Part shown: in pieces, positions 24,666 to 37,752 of the stretch
How positions within the stretch are numbered: the first letter of the stretch is position 1
How the letters are laid out: each line of letters starts with the position of its first letter
Assembly (NCBI GenBank): GCA_037954665.1
Contig: JBBMOL010000385.1
Span: 186,001 to 250,000, forward strand
Direction of reading: 5' to 3'
Length of the DNA: 64,000 nucleotides
DNA from: Laguncularia racemosa
Taxonomy: Eukaryota; Streptophyta; Magnoliopsida; Myrtales; Combretaceae
Notes under the pieces: generated by a model
The model's input: only the letters and a program-made list of their open reading frames with translations
Told to the model about the DNA's origin: nothing
The model's database searches: none
Translations under genes and position numbers: made by a program

Positions 24666-24831
24666 AAATACACTTTAATATATATATTTATTTAATATTA
24701 TTATAGTATGAACTAAGGATAATTAATTAAATATTCTAAAGATATGGGAGCACCCAAATGATCTTCATGTGATGTTGTCCCTAGAGGAGTCGTGTATTGA
24801 AATAATCTGAGTAGATTTAAGCATTCATTAG

Positions 24832-25500
24832 TGTTAGGGCCCGTAGTGGCAGTTCCCAACGCCTTACAGTAAATTAAATATATATATGGTTTAGCGAGGT
24901 CATGAGCACCCCTTTGCTGCTCTGTAAACTAAATGAACTAATAAACTGTTATATGATTTTTGATGTCTGCATTAATGCATGTGACTTGACTTATGCTTGA
25001 TCATGAGTGTGTGTTTGTGGGTTATACGCATTAGGCATTAGCTTAGCTCTCGAGGATAATTTTTTTAGCTACAGGCACAAATGAACACACTTCCTATGAC
25101 AATGACTTAGGGACATATATTTGAGATGAAGATGATGTAGATTACTTTTACTACTATGATGATTAAGTAAAGATTATCATCTGAAGCCTTATGAATATTG
25201 ATGGGCCTTATTTTAATATTTTAATTTTAGAGGATTAAAGTATTTAGAAAAGTTGATATCTAAAGTATTTTGAATTGATGTATCATGAGCCTTTTGAAGA
25301 AGTATATAGATTGTGAATGAGACTAAATTGAGTAATTTATTTACATTGTCAAATGTTTATCTTGATTGTGACTAACATGTATTGTAGATTTTATGGTATA
25401 GAGTGGTTAAAAGCCTTAATGTGTCTTTAGTCAATGAGGATGCATGACAGACTATAGCGTGTCAAGTTCCAGGGCAGTATAGCTTAAATGGTGTCAGAGC
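24832..25500 (+). mobile_element. Fossil Gypsy-type LTR end plus primer site, unit 2
   Basis: Copy of 10391-11054. The primer site reads tggtgtcagagc (25489-25500), one change from the tRNA-iMet match. No coding sequence follows. Confidence 0.4.
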
Positions 25501-25770
25501 TTAGGTTTGAAAATCTTTAGAAACTAGGTGATGATCAATAGGTATAGGTTTCAAATAGTAAAAAGTAAGATATGATCTTTAGGTGAATTAGGCATTAAAT
25601 CTATAGGATAGCGACATATAAATAGAGTGGGTGAAATTATGGGTTGATTGCTTAGTTCAGTAGTGTCTTCTTATAGTAATTATTATTTTTATTTGAAGTT
25701 CTTTTAATTTCAATGTTATTCATGTATAAGTATACGAGTATGTGTACATGTATAAATGAGGTGGATTTAC

Positions 25771-25773
<3 letters not shown>

Positions 25774-25806
<33 letters not shown>
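25774..25806. repeat. (TA)n microsatellite, unit 2
   Basis: About 16 TA repeats at the locus corresponding to 11335-11366. It produces a spurious Tyr-Ile repeat ORF on the minus strand. Confidence 0.95.
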
Positions 25807-25813
<7 letters not shown>

Positions 25814-28800
25814 TACCAAATGTAATAAAATTGTTGTGGAATTGGTATATTTGCTTACCACATCCTAATACCATCATGATATGAAAATTCCACTGCATAT
25901 TCTATATTTAGGAAAACATATAAAGATCTAGAGTCTTGCATATATAAATTCACAAATTATGTATTAAATGGCATATATTTGTTTACATACTAGTTCTAAA
26001 CTATCATAATTCATCATTAGTTTATCCCAAGAAAAGGAATCTTAATATTTGTAATGTTCAAATTTTGACCTCAAAATAACAATAGCATCTAACAATGGTA
26101 TCTTTTGAAAACTATAAAAATTATTAAAAGATCTAAAGATTTTAAAACTTCGCATTTACATCCCTTTGGAAAATTAACACCAAAAAAACTTTTCCATCCA
26201 TATAGCACCAAGTCAATCCTTTTATATTTGGACACAATTGTAATAGTTTTTACAAAATCAATATATTACTAAATTTAGCTTGTAACGACCAACATAACAT
26301 TAACGATGTTAAAATAACTCACAAATCAGATGATGAATTATGAATAAATAAGTATAATATATATTAATGCAAAAGATTGTTTTAGAAAAAAATTATCTGA
26401 TATCAACATTTTTCAAGGGGTGCAAATGAAATATTTAAATAATTTAGGTTCTTTCTTTAATTTTGATAGTTTTCAAAGGGTACCATGATAATTTACACAA
26501 ATAACAAAGTATCTATGCCATTATTTAAAAAATAAACCAAACTAAGCCCATAAAATTTGTATCATTAGATCCCACATTCAATCTACAAATCTTATACCCA
26601 GCTATCATATTTGTCAACATTGAGAAAATCAACTATGCCAAAGACGTTGCAAAGCCTAATAATGAAATATTATGTAAGTCATATACATATGCCAAATTGC
26701 ATACATCCCTAAATTGTTATCCTAATACACATAATTATAAACCACATAGACAAGCCCATTATTTAGCTTATTTTAGTGGAAGGTAGCAAGCACAAACCAT
26801 GACATAAGAAATCATCTTATACTAAGTTTATGGTCTATATCAGCCATCAGCAACTGAAACCATTGTTGGTTCTCACAATTAGCATTTTGTAGAACTATTG
26901 TGGCTTATTGACAGCTTCTTTCAAGTTTCTCGACCTGTAATAACCTCTATTCCACCATATTGATGATCCATGCATCAAAAACAAAAGTAGCATCAATGCC
27001 TAATTAAAAGCCACTTTATTCAAAATATCTAAACCTTAAGAGGCAGCAAACATCCGATCCATGACCTAACCATCTAGTCATCAGCCTTAGCATAAGCACA
27101 AAAAATAAAAAATGACTAAATTCCAATATTTTTTTTTTGATTAGTCTAACCAAACAAGCATAATTACATATGTAGTAGTATCTACTTATGTAGAATCACC
27201 CACTTTTAGAATTCTAACTTCAATGTAAAAACTATAATCATACACACACAACACATCGAAATATAATCCTACATACTCAAAAGTTTCATGTTGAACCCTA
27301 GAAACCAATGAGGGGACTAAATTGGCCGGTCACAAGATAAAAGAGTTAAGGAAGTCATCCTTCAACCCAAGGTAGTCATCCACTTTTAACACCTTACCTA
27401 TTGCTTGCCTATAGTGTTTGACCATAATTTGGCCAACCGCCTTGAAGACAATTGACCAAAATTCATCTTAAGACAGTGTTGATTTGACGTAAAGCACCCT
27501 TAGTGGAATTCCTTAACCCTTAACCAAACTTAAAGCTTGTAAGAAGTCCCTTTTCAACTCTAAAACACAATTGAACTCCATTTTGGCAACAAAGTTAATT
27601 GCTTCCCCAATCTCAAATCACTAAATTCACATAATTCCACAATTTACAATTTAAAAGATAAATTGATAAACAAAATCAACAACAATTATTGATTTGTTGT
27701 TAAAACTTTCTTCTAAAGCAGGCTTAAGCTTGACATAGGTGTGACTTATGAGAGGAATGAGCTTGCAAGAGAGCACATGTGAACTATCGAGGGCATTGGA
27801 GGTGTCTTCAGTCTATAGACTCTCACACTTAAGTTGATTAAAAGTAGAAGGCAAGGAAAGTGACACTAATCATAGTAATATAGTTTGAATGTTTTGGTTT
27901 CAATCCTTTACCTTGGAGTTTTAGTCATGTATTTACAAGCGATGAGGATGAGAGCAAGATATGGCGAGTGTACCTTGCTTCAAGATATCTTTGCCATGCA
28001 TGGGGGATGTGGTGGAGAGAATAAAGGGATTTGGTAGACTTATCCTATTTGGAGTGTATGTTCTCGCCATGACTTATCTGACCTATGAGATGAGCCACCC
28101 AAACTTAGCTTAAAGGCTTATGCTTTCCAAATTGAATTCCTAATCATATTATTCTAATTCTCCAATTTATTGTCATAAGTCTTACACTAAACTTAAAAAT
28201 AAAATAAATTAAAAATAAAAAATAAGAAAAGAAAAAAAATTACTAAACTATAACCCTCTATACCACGTGCCAACAATACAAACAACTAAGGGCAAACAGG
28301 GTCAAGGGTCCAATGGGGCCTCAAACCCCCATGCTTTGAAAAAAAATTATTTAATTAAATTTATTTTAAAATTAAATATATATATATTGTTTTATATTTT
28401 TATAGGTTAATTTTTTCATAAATTTTAAGATAGTTTTGTAATTAAATGTTTGTTTTTACAAGCATAAGGGCATGGGTTCAATTCCTACAAGTGTCATTTT
28501 TGCCTTTTCAAGTTGTATTTATTGTTTGTCATCTAATAAATGATTTTCTTTTTTTGTTGTTTTTTTCCTTGCTATAACATGTAAAATTGAATTTCATTAA
28601 TAAAAAATTACAATCATCCAATATCATTAAATAAAAGAAATGAGAGAAAAAGAACCATCCTACCCCTCATTTTATCTTATTTTTCTACGTATACATATAC
28701 ACCATTAATAAAAATTACAAGATGCCAAAATCTTCAAAAAGTTGTTATATGTGATATAATTCTTTTAAATTGAAAAAATAAAAATCAATTCAAATTGAAT

Positions 28801-29909
28801 GACATGTTGAGACTTCAAAAAGATGATGACATGATATTAAATATTAAAGATATAATATTCGAGATAAGTTATATGTTCAAATATTATATAATTTAATTGA
28901 TATTAAAATATTATAAAAATGACATATTCAAAATTTATCTTTTATAGGTCATTTTTAAAGGCAAGATGTGTTTTTAAAATATTAAATGCTAAACATTAGA
29001 ATATATTAAGACATAGTATTTAAAAATGACTTATAGAGATAATTAAATTAACAATAGCAATTAGAACTTATAAACTCCTATTTTGATATCATCAACCATG
29101 TTATATTTTGCTCAAAGCGTGTTAATATTAAACCAATCTTAAGAGAATATTATATTTAATAGTAAAATATAAAAGTACAATAGTACCTCCAATAAAAACA
29201 GTCAACTTGTTCTTCTAATTTTTTTTTCCAAAACTTATTCTTTCAATTTGAAAAGTCTCAAAATATCCAAACTTTACCACATAAAAATGTTATTACTGGA
29301 AAACAATTTAATTACGTTTGATAAATGGTTATACTTAAGAGTATAAATAATTCAAACCTCCTAAGAAACAATTTGAACTCAATTCAGTATATGTTTGAGT
29401 TTAATTTCATAACAATTGAGTGAAGTTTGAACTCAAACTCGAGATGTTAGTTTATCAAGTTGAGTTCGAACTTTATGATGTCAATCTTAAATAACTTGCA
29501 ATAAATTAAGTCAAGCTTCTATGTTAGTTGATTTTAAGACTAATTTAAATATGAATATTACTTTAATTAAAAGTTCAAGCTTGAAATTCTATGCTTAACT
29601 TTAAGTTAAACTCAAATTCTAAAATTTCAACTTAAAGTTGAATGCAAGATGAGCGCTGCATCTTTCTAACTTCATTAGTGTAACTTGTGCAACTTCAAAG
29701 GAGATACAATACCGTCTACGGGATTGTCACACAATTGAGTACGAGTGATTTTTCTAACCCAATGAACAAATTGACTTCGTGCACGTATTTGAAATACACT
29801 GCGAAAACCAATTTGCAGCACCATGCAGAAGTAAATGATGAAAGCGAAGGCACAGGAACAAGAACCAAAAGGAAGAGGTAATTTGCTTGGAAAGGCCAAA
29901 ACACTCCTC
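25807..29909. other. Spacer E of unit 2
   Basis: AT-rich, collinear with spacer E of unit 1. It carries the antisense ORF relic (27217-27445, one internal TGA) and the tRNA-like block. It also keeps the stretch of about 150 bp near 28720-28870 that unit 1 lost. No intact gene was seen. Confidence 0.7.
28427..28565 (+). other. tRNA-like (possible SINE) block, unit 2
   Basis: Contains gggttcaattcc (28474-28485), a match to the RNA polymerase III B box, within a T-arm-like context. It is present here and at 61765-61905 but absent from the same place in units 1 and 3. There is no clear A box, clover leaf or poly-A end, so it is a relic at best. Confidence 0.35.
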
Positions 29910-31014
29910 TCACATGATGGTGCATTGGGGTCCCGGATCAGTCTCACGTACGACTGCAGCACACGGGGGATAGCCATATAAATATGGAGGACAACATAGG
30001 GGGTAACATTCAAGCATCTTCTCATCTTTCTTTTCTTCCTCCTTTTCTTCCTGCTTTCTTCAGCAACAGACACTATACAGGCAAAGCAAAACTTCTTACG
30101 GAGCGACTTCACCAAGGATGCTGTGTCGACGTTGTCTCCAACCAGTGTTAACTGATTCTTCTCTCTATCCGCACTCACCGAGTCCACACCTGCATATGAT
30201 TCCACCAGAAAATAAGCATCACGGTAACATATATTCAATTCAGCTGCCAAAATAAATTTGGCTCTAGGAATAAGCTCATGCACTTGCTGAAATCAAAATC
30301 TGGAGTATCGAAAAATATGAACTGAAAAATTGAGCATGCTGCTTACAATGATACTTGGCTGCGGCGATATTCATAGCCTTTCTTTTTGCATCTTCACAAG
30401 GCATCAGCACCTCAATTACTATCTTTTGCTGCAAAACATTAGCCCGGTTAGAAATGCAAATCAGTTACTATTCTCAGTGCAGTTCTACTGGAATTCGGTT
30501 TTCTTGTTACCCAAGTCAGAGGTGACCAAAATAGTAACAAATAAGCGGAAGACCCAATATCTTCACCAAGGGAAAGTCAATGGGGATACCGTGACTAATC
30601 AAAGGAAAAATGGTGGCCTTGGAATTCCTAAACTGAATATGTAGAATAAGCCAGCCCAGGTTAAGCATTTATGGCACATTTGCAAGGGTGGACAAAGAGG
30701 GCTTTGCATTGATTGGTTCTCTTCATTCTTGATAGTGGCACGGTAGGAGAAAATGAACGGTCTGTGACAAAGGACCGCTGGTATTGCAGCGTGATATGTA
30801 ACGTTAGTAACAAAGCTTCCCTTTACCAAGATGAGCTCGTCTCAGTCTTTCAATTATATGTTACCACGTACGAAAATAAAAATTAAAAATGGATATATAT
30901 ATATCTTCTATGCATGTTATTGATAGAATGTATATACGTAACACTTTTCTGATATAAGAAAACTTGATAGTTGGTACAAACTATTAGTGCACTAAGAGAT
31001 GAACTTGCCTTCAT
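29910..31014 (-). pseudogene. HIPP gene C, complete exon set with one frameshift
   Basis: The only copy without a transposon in it, and the reference for the gene model. Exon 1 is ATGAAG at 31009-31014 (an extra in-frame ATG precedes it), with donor GCAAGT. Intron 1 is 580 bp. Exon 2 is 30347-30428. Intron 2 is 157 bp with GT-AG ends. Exon 3 is 29910-30189. It encodes an HMA domain (β1 KIVIEVLM, α1 CEDAKRKAMNIAAAK, then VDSVSADREKNQ, LTLVGDN, SLVKSLRKKFCFA, IVSVAEE), an acidic/basic linker, a Cys/Pro-rich tail and CTIM. One A is missing in the linker near 30054-30057, so the frame misses CTIM and runs on to 29675. The corrected length would be 122 residues. A Gly-to-Cys change falls at the exon 2/3 junction codon. 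It could be a recent pseudogene or an assembly error in a homopolymer-like stretch. Confidence 0.88.
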
Positions 31015-31093
31015 CATAATCAGCTGAACTGCAACGGGATGATGGGTTTCCCTCCTAGATTGTCTTGCTTATAAGTCTACTTTGGATATTGCA

Positions 31094-31103
31094 TTATATA
31101 TAC
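31094..31103 (-). promoter_or_regulatory. TATA box of HIPP gene C
   Basis: Minus-strand GTATATATAA about 80 bp upstream of the start codon, in the same context as in units 1 and 2. Confidence 0.55.
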
Positions 31104-31139
31104 AGTTAGACGCTAGATCGGGAATGAAGTTTTTACGTG

Positions 31140-32612
31140 TTGACCGAGTCGGAAAGTCATCGTCAATCGCCTAGTACACCCTACCACACCAACGCGCTCC
31201 CCCTCCCCCCCAACCCCGCCCAAAAAAATGAAAAAAAAAAAAAAGAAATCTCCAAGTAGTTGACTGGAACTTTGTCATAGTCGTCGATTGAAAGAGGAGA
31301 TTTCAAGTCAACATTATGATCTCTGTTTCGTTGAATACTCTTAGCACACGAAAAGCAATCTTCATTAAACTGCAGTAATTAACAGTCAGTACGTAGATCG
31401 ATAAATTGAGTAAATCTGCCGTTCTACTTCCTGTTTTGGCCTTTCCTTTTAAGTGAGAATATTTTAGACAGTTCTCTGCAAAATTTTAAACTGTGTTGTT
31501 TCCACGTTTGTTCGAAGCACATGCAGGATATATGACATTGCAGTTTGTCAATGTCAGCACTTATAATGAAGGTCAATTCTTTCTATTGTTTTTTTACTTG
31601 CAAACTTAAAATGATTTTAACAGTTTTCAAAAGTTAGATACATACTAGAAGAAAAGAAATTTGAGATCACGTATGATAATTAATATAAATCTTAAGATGA
31701 GTTGGGAAACTATACCAAAATTTGGAAGGTTAATTAGTAGTAATTTTTCTGAATCAAAGCGCATCTTAATAATGATAATGACCCTGAATGTAGTAGCTTT
31801 TCTTTTTTTTGTTTTTTCTTTTAAACATAATCAAAATCATATATTGTTTATCAAATGTAATATAATTGTTATCAAAATAATATTTATATGTTCTAACACC
31901 ATTGGAAAATGATAACTCCCTTGCAAATTCCAATCTTAGCAGGACGCGCAAACTGAAAGTTCTACTTACAAAGTTCACATATTATGTTAATGACATGTTT
32001 TCTTTAACCCATTATCTATTTCGTCAATTATATAAATGTAAGAAAACCTTAAAATTCGTAATGTTTAGAATTTGTCCTCAAAAAAAGAAAATATCTAAAT
32101 GTTATTGTTTGAAATAAGAACTTAAACTAAGTCCAAGAAATAGCCATAATCCTCAACTACACTATCATCATCCCATCATTGAATCCACAAATCCTATGAA
32201 CTTGAACTAAGTCCATGAAATAGACATAATCATGAACAGTACTATTGTCATTCCATCATTGAATCCATAAATCATATCCTAGATTATCATAGCTAGGATA
32301 TGAGCTTGAATGCTTGATGAGTTTAACTAAAACTTAAAAGTAACAAGTGCCTATTGGAATTATGTTTAAGCTCAAAATTCTAAGCACTATTGAACTCAGA
32401 TTTTAAAACATTAAGTCAACCTCTAGTTCTGAAATTTCAATTTGAGTGTGAATTCAAGCTCAGCATTGCATCTTCCTAACTTGATTCGTTTAGGATCATA
32501 ATTATACCTGTGCAACTTCATAAGAGTTATGATACTGGCCCTAAAGGTGTGAAATCCCATAAATTTGATCGGTTTACTTAGGAGAATTATTAACATTTAT
32601 GAACAATACAAG
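31140..32612. other. Spacer C of unit 3
   Basis: Collinear with 4960-6324, including the C-rich/A-rich tract (31180-31246). An 80-bp segment is present twice in tandem (starting 32118 and 32198, each beginning gaactt). Unit 1 has it once. No gene is recognised; the ORFs of unit 1 are not preserved here. Confidence 0.7.
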
Positions 32613-35600
32613 TGCGCCTTTTAGTTATCTTTTAGTTAGTTAGGTATTTATTTTTCACATGTGACTAATTAGTTAGTTAGTTAGTCCTTATTACACAATG
32701 GGGATGTACTATAAATAGCTTTTGTAGCCGAGATTAACTCAACTCATTCAATACAGTTTCACTCTATTTTTTGTTACAAGAAGAGCAACACGAGCTTTCT
32801 TTTTTCCTGCACATTTGTTGGTTTATAATGGAGTAACTTCACATAGTGTCAAAGCAACGGTGTGATTTGAGGAATATTTGCTTTTGTCAATTCTTGTTTG
32901 TTTATTAAAGATGAATAGCAATCTAGAACAAATTCATAATCTTCATATGAATCTAGTTAATGTCAATTGCCCATCTATGGTCATCAGAAACATTATGCTC
33001 AATGGAACAAACTATCTATCACAAAGTAGGTATGTTAAAATGGGATTGGGAGGAAAACTGAAGATAGGTTTTATAGATAGAAGTGTTACTAGACCTAATG
33101 AGAATTCACTGGATTTTAATAAGAGGATTAGATGGGATTATACGGTTCATTGTTGGATCCTAAACTTAATGATAAGTGATTTTTCATAAATTATTTATAC
33201 AATCAATCAGCTTATGAATTGTGGATATAAGTGACCAATCAATATGGATAAGGTAATGCGCCATTAGGATTTCTATCATAATTTGTACTCAGTAATATCG
33301 AGCAAATGAATCAATCTATAGGAGATTATTACAACAAGCTTAAGAGATGTTGGGACAAATTACAAGTCTTACATAGTTACCTATCTGTGAATGTGGATGC
33401 TTAGAATACTGTACATGCTTATTAAAGGAGTGGATTATTAAGTTTGAATCACAGAGTAGGTTTATTCAATTTCTGATGGCTTTAAATGAGGGATACAAAG
33501 CCATACGAAACTAAATTCTCTCTATGGGTCTTCTTCTAGCAGTGAATAGAGAATATTATCTAGTTCAGCAAGCTGAGAAACAAAAAAATTGACAGTTAGT
33601 AAGATTCTTCATTCAGAGGTTGCTACCTTTAATCTAAAGAGAACAAATTTTCATAAAAATTGTTTTTGGTAAGCGAAGAGGTAGGACATTTGGAAAAACA
33701 ATTTGAAATATTGTAGAGCTGAGGGCTATACTATTGAAAATTACTTTCAATTAATTAGTTATCCAGACTAGTTTAAGGGATGGAGACTTGGTAAAGATGA
33801 AAATACAGTGGCTGCCTATCATGTTTCCTCTAAAAATGTTTCTTTTTCTACTCCACTAGATAGTGTGAAGGATGATAATGCAACATGCTCATCTAAAGAA
33901 GATGTCAGGCTAATTTTTAGTGTCTATTAAGAAGTCATGAAACTGATGAAGAAAAAGCAGATGAATGAGCATTTGGCCACCAATTTTGTAGGAAAGTCAT
34001 ATTCACTCTTTTATTTTAATATTAAGAATAATGATTGTTGTTCTTAGATTGTTGATACAAGTGCCACTGATCATATCACACCACATCAATTCTTATTGAT
34101 AAAAAATACTCATTAGTTGAACCAGCTTTTATTTGCTTACTAGATGGAACTCTTAAATCAATTCAAATCGTTGGTTCTATTCATATGTCTTCATCACTAG
34201 TACTTAGAAATGTATTCTATGTTCTAAATTTTAAACATAGTCTTTTATCCGTGTGCAAAGCCCTTGCTGAAAACCAGTTGACCATAGAAATTGATCCTCA
34301 TGTTCTTGTTTTTCAAGATCGATCCAATAAACACATTGTTGCATTAACTCAAGCTTGTAATGACTTGTATGTTCTATAGTCTAATGCCATGCTAGGTTCA
34401 ACTCCTTTAGTTGATCAACCTTAGAATGTTTTCTCCATTCTTAGTCATGTTGATAATAAAATTAGTCTTGCTCACTTGCTACATAGTTGATTGGGTCACT
34501 TGTCTTTCTCTAAGCTTCAACATTTAAAAAATTTTAAATGCTAACATACAAACGACCTTATATGTGACATATGTTTTGAGGCAAAAATGCATAGACTATC
34601 TTTCAAATGTAGTGATCCTCATTCCTTTCATCCTTTCCATCTATTACATGTTGAAATTTGGGGTTCGTATTCTGTTCATTCTATTTTTGCTGCTAGATAA
34701 TTCCTTACCATTCTTGATGATTATTCTTGTTGTAGTTGGACTTACTTTGTCAACAATAAGTTTCAAGTAACTAGTTGCCTTGATAAAATTTCCAAAATGA
34801 TTGATACATATTTTGGAGCTACACCACAATTAATCAAATACGATAATGGTTTAGAATTTCTTTCTTATGCTTATGAAGATCCGTTTCATGGTCTTAGCAT
34901 TGTACACCAAAGAACTATGACCTATGACCTATACACTACAACAAAATGGGAGAGTAGAACGAAAACATCAACATCTCATTGAGATTGCTAAAGCTTTAAG
35001 ACTATGCTAATTTGCGAATATAGTTTTAGGGAGAGCGTACTTATTGCTACCTATCTTATCAACCTGATGCTTATGGAAAAATTAGACTAGAAATCTCCTT
35101 TTGAGGTTTTATTTAAGCACAAACCATCATATGATCATTTGAGAATCATGGGTTACCTTTGTTATGTAGCTAATAGCTCACCTAATAAAGACAAATTTGA
35201 TTCAAGAGATTTCAAATGTATTTTTCTTAGTTATGCTTTTGGATAAAAGGCTATAAGGTATATGATTTAAATTCACGACAGACTTTGTTTAGCAGAGATG
35301 TCATTTTTCATGAAACCATATTTCCCTTTCGAACCATGTCAAATAATGTTTCTCTAGATTCCCCTTCAGTTCCGACTATATTTCCTTCCTTTTCTAATGG
35401 TGATCAATTTTTTTTATCTTAGAAACTTTGGTTCAATTCTTGGTAGATCTCCATAATCAGTCACCATTCGATGTCTTACTAATAATTCTATTCCTTCTTC
35501 TTCTACCAAACATTATGATCTTAAAAGATCCACTAGGTGGCGTAAATGTCCTCCTTGGTTAATAGACTATGTACATTCATTACCCACAAGTTTGGTTAAT

Positions 35601-36655
35601 CATAATTGTACAAATTTCACATATCCTTTGTTGTTATCTACCTTTCATGATTATTGTGACTTTAGCACAATTTAGAAAATCAGAACCTTTATCTTATACT
35701 CAAGCTTTTAAAACTAAAGAATGGATAGATGATATGAGCAAGGAAATCGAAAGCATTAGAGATGAATGTACTCTAGAGCTACTAACTTACCATCGAGCAA
35801 GAGAGCAATTTCGTATAAATGGGTTTTAAAGTTAAATACAAACTAGATGGTAGTGTGGGAAGGAAATGGGTAGAGTAGTAGCTAAAGGTTTTACTTAAAT
35901 TGAAGGAATAGATTACCACAATACTTTTTCTCCTATAGCAAAGCTTAGCATCATGCATGTTCTTATTGCTGTAGCTATTGCATCTAATTGGCCTATACAT
36001 TAGGTTGATATAAATAAATTTTCCTTACATGGTTCTTTAGATGAGGAAATCTATATGTTGCCTCCACTTGGTTATTCTATACCTTGTCCTTGTCAAGTGT
36101 GCAACCCTAAATGCTCACTTTATGACTTAAACAAGCCTCTCAATGGTGGAATATTAAGATTTCTCAATTTTTGATTTAGCAAGGTTTTACTCAATTTGCT
36201 CATTCTCTCATCAAGATACTTTTGTGGTTGTTCTTTTATACGTAGAGGATATGTTAATCACTAGAAATTGTGCTCATTAATTTCTCTTGAAGTTTACTCT
36301 TGATTCCCAATTTACTATCAAGGATTTAGGATTAGCTCAATTCTTTCTTGGCATTGAATTCTACGAAACCATCAGTAGGCACAATTCTTAACCAAAAAAG
36401 TTTATTCTTGACTTTTTACTTGAGACAAGTTTATTTGGATGTAAACCATTTTCTTTGCCTTTGCATTGTAGTCTATTGCTAACCAGGGATACTGGAGTAG
36501 CTCTTGATGATCCTCATCTTTATCGATGCATTGTTGGTCGCTTGTTATATTTGACCTTAACTCGTTTGGACATCTATTAGCTTTTTGTTTTTTTCGACCT
36601 TAACTCATTCGAACATCTGTTATGCTGTGAATAAGTTAAGCTAGTTTATCTTGTA
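32613..36655 (+). mobile_element. D-3, third copy of the truncated Copia element
   Basis: Collinear with D-1, including the 5' LTR relic with TATA box (about 32710) and a primer site relic (agtgtcaaagca near 32848). Gag starts at 32911 (MNSNLEQIHNLHMN). Protease, integrase and reverse transcriptase are present as relics with many stops. It has the same 3' truncation as D-1 and D-2. Confidence 0.82.
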
Positions 36656-36819
36656 AAATACACTTTAGTATATATTTATTTAATATTATTATAATATGAA
36701 CCGAGATTAAATAATTAAATATTCTAAAGATATGGGAGAACCCAAATGATCTTTATGTGACGTTGTCCCTAGAGGAGTCATGTGTTGAAATAATTTGAGT
36801 AGATTTAAGCACTCATTAG

Positions 36820-37461
36820 TGTTAGGCCCGAATGGCAGTTCCTAACACCATACAGTATATTAAATATATATATGGTTTGGCGAGATCATGAGCACCCCTT
36901 TGTTGCTCTATAAACTAAATGAAATAAAAATTGTTCTATGATTTTTGATGTCTACATTAATGCATGTCACTAACTTAAGCTTGACCATGAGTGTGTGTTT
37001 ATAGGTTATACGTACTAGGCATTAGCTTACCGCTCGAGGATCATTTTTTTAGTTGCAAGCATAGATGAACACACTTCCTATGAACAATGACTTAGGGACA
37101 TATATTCGAGATGAAGATGATGCAGATTGCATTTACTACTATCATGATTAAGTGAAGATTATCGTCTGAAGCCTTATGAATATTGATGGGACTTATTTTA
37201 ATTTTAAAAGATTAAAGTATTTAGAAAAGTTGATATCTAGAGTATTTTGAATTGATGTATCATGAGCTCTTTGAAGAAGTATATAGATTGTGAATGAGTC
37301 TTAATTGAGTCATTTATTTACATTGTTAAATGTTTATTCTGTATCACTGATTTTTTGGTACACAGTGGTTAGAGCCTTAATGTGTCTTTAGCCTGTAAGG
37401 ACACGTAGCAAACTAATAGCATCTCAAGTTCCAGGCATTACAGCTTAAATGGTATCAGAGC
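36820..37461 (+). mobile_element. Fossil Gypsy-type LTR end plus perfect primer site, unit 3
   Basis: The best of the three copies. The block ends in aggcattaca and is followed by tggtatcagagc (37450-37461), a perfect 12-base match to the plant tRNA-iMet primer site. There is no gag-pol downstream. The LTR start is inferred from tgttaggcccg and is uncertain. Confidence 0.45.
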
Positions 37462-37733
37462 TTAGGTTTGAAAATCTTTAGAAACTAGGTGATGATCAAT
37501 AGGTATAGGTTTCAAATAGTAAAAAGTAAGATATGATCTTTAGGTGAATTAGGCGTTAAATCTATAGGATAGTGACATATGAATAGAGTGGGTGAAATTA
37601 TGAGTCAATTGCTTGGTTCAGTAGTGTCTTCTTATGGTAATTATTATTTTTATTTGAAGTTCTTTTAATCTCTATGTTATTTATATGTAAGTATACCGTA
37701 TGTGTAGATGTATAAATGAGGTGGATTTACCCC

Positions 37734-37752
37734 TATATATATATATATATAT
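37734..37752. repeat. (TA)n microsatellite, unit 3
   Basis: About 9 TA repeats, shorter than in units 1 and 2. Confidence 0.95.

Larger units (their letters stand above)
15597..30284. repeat. Tandem unit 2
   Basis: Same order as unit 1. The unit is about 10.3 kb once Copia-2 is removed. It lacks most of spacer C and the 5' LTR of D: the sequence passes from gttgaccgagtcg to tgatttgagg at about 20864, a loss of roughly 1.6 kb relative to unit 1. It has the tRNA-like block at 28427-28565 that units 1 and 3 lack. Confidence 0.9.

Noticed and set aside
25652..25861. Tyr-Ile repeat ORF
   Set aside because: It is a translation of the (TA)n microsatellite.
28474..28485. Possible tRNA gene
   Set aside because: Only a T-arm-like B box is present. 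No acceptor stem, anticodon arm or A box could be folded.
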